Source of the DNA: Flagellimonas sp. HMM57
Lineage (GTDB): Bacteria; Bacteroidota; Bacteroidia; Flavobacteriales; Flavobacteriaceae
DNA: 64,000 nt
Assembly: GCF_021390175.1 (NCBI RefSeq)
Contig: NZ_CP090004.1
Span: forward strand, 3,153,001-3,217,000
Reading direction: 5' to 3'
Part shown: positions 63,949-64,000 of the stretch, piece by piece
Layout of the letters: every line of letters begins with the position of its first letter
Numbering within the stretch: the stretch's first letter is position 1
The notes under the pieces: model-generated
Databases searched by the model: none
What the model saw: the letters and a program-made list of their open reading frames with translations, nothing else
What the model was told of the DNA's origin: nothing
Made by a program: the position numbers and the translations under genes

Positions 63949-64000
63949 TTAATCGATGCGCTTATAATTTTCTGAAGAGGTTCTGTTGCCCTCATCATCT
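63949..64000 (-). CDS. 3' end of an unidentified gene (C-terminal 16 residues only)
   Basis: Reading leftwards from the window edge, the frame encodes DDEGNRTSSENYKRID followed by TAA at 63951-63949. It lies behind the bidirectional terminator, as expected for the end of a gene convergent with trxB. Too short to identify. Confidence 0.5.
   Translation of the reverse strand, partial: DDEGNRTSSENYKRID

Noticed and set aside
1..64000. CRISPR array, tRNA, rRNA, insertion sequence or prophage genes
   Set aside because: No regularly spaced repeats, transposase or integrase motifs, or RNA gene signatures were found on either strand.

Overview
The window comes from a marine member of the Bacteroidota, most likely a Flavobacteriaceae genus of the Zobellia, Maribacter or Arenibacter kind. 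The evidence is a SusC/SusD pair, many lipoprotein-type glycoside hydrolases, sulfatases with CSPSR formylglycine motifs, AT-rich spacers, and promoters of the Bacteroidota form TTG-N(17-23)-TAnnTTTG. I see no tRNA, rRNA, CRISPR array or transposase.

Layout. (1) 1-7.6 kb, + strand: the end of a glycan-degradation operon with GH2 (5' cut by the window edge), two tandem GH43/32/117-type propeller hydrolases, GH16 and GH43. (2) 7.6-14.9 kb, - strand, module A: enolase-superfamily sugar-acid dehydratase, SDR, aldo-keto reductase, zinc dehydrogenase, FucP permease, two-domain mutarotase-like protein, GH29. A divergent AraC regulator follows (15.1-15.9 kb). (3) 15.9-24.6 kb, - strand, module B: zinc dehydrogenase, UxaA, UxaB, GH29, lactonase-type amidohydrolase, SDR sugar dehydrogenase, FucP permease, with a divergent LacI regulator and an 18-bp palindromic operator. 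(4) 26.4-39.6 kb: a group 2a (Huc-like) [NiFe] hydrogenase, its protease, three unknown coupled genes, hypA-B-F-C-D-E, an NHL propeller, a Ni/Co transporter and a Cys-rich protein. (5) 40-43 kb: a TonB-dependent receptor and a thioredoxin-like protein. (6) 43.1-60.5 kb: LacI regulator, DUF6786-like lipoprotein, fucI, fucP, araB, sulfatase, SusC/SusD, sulfatase, GH172. (7) 61-64 kb: secreted SMP-30-like propeller, a gene-free stretch with RNA-like structures, trxB, and the 3' end of a convergent gene.

How the genes may work together. L-fucose, L-galactose and D-arabinose share the configuration of C2-C4, and FucP-type permeases can carry all three. The window holds three such permeases, each with its own enzymes. 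Module A fits non-phosphorylating oxidation of L-fucose (aldo-keto reductase, enolase-type dehydratase, SDR). Module B spells out a chain from L-galactose through L-galactonate, D-tagaturonate and D-altronate to 2-keto-3-deoxygluconate. The 44-50 kb module pairs FucI with an AraB-type kinase and has no aldolase, which fits D-arabinose -> D-ribulose -> D-ribulose-5-phosphate. It shares an identical palindromic operator with the SusC/SusD operon, whose last gene is a GH172, a family with D-arabinofuranosidases. These substrate assignments are inference from gene content and family knowledge.

The hydrogenase block is a separate energy system of the type that oxidises trace H2. It carries its full maturation set, a nickel transporter, and several uncharacterised proteins that deserve attention.
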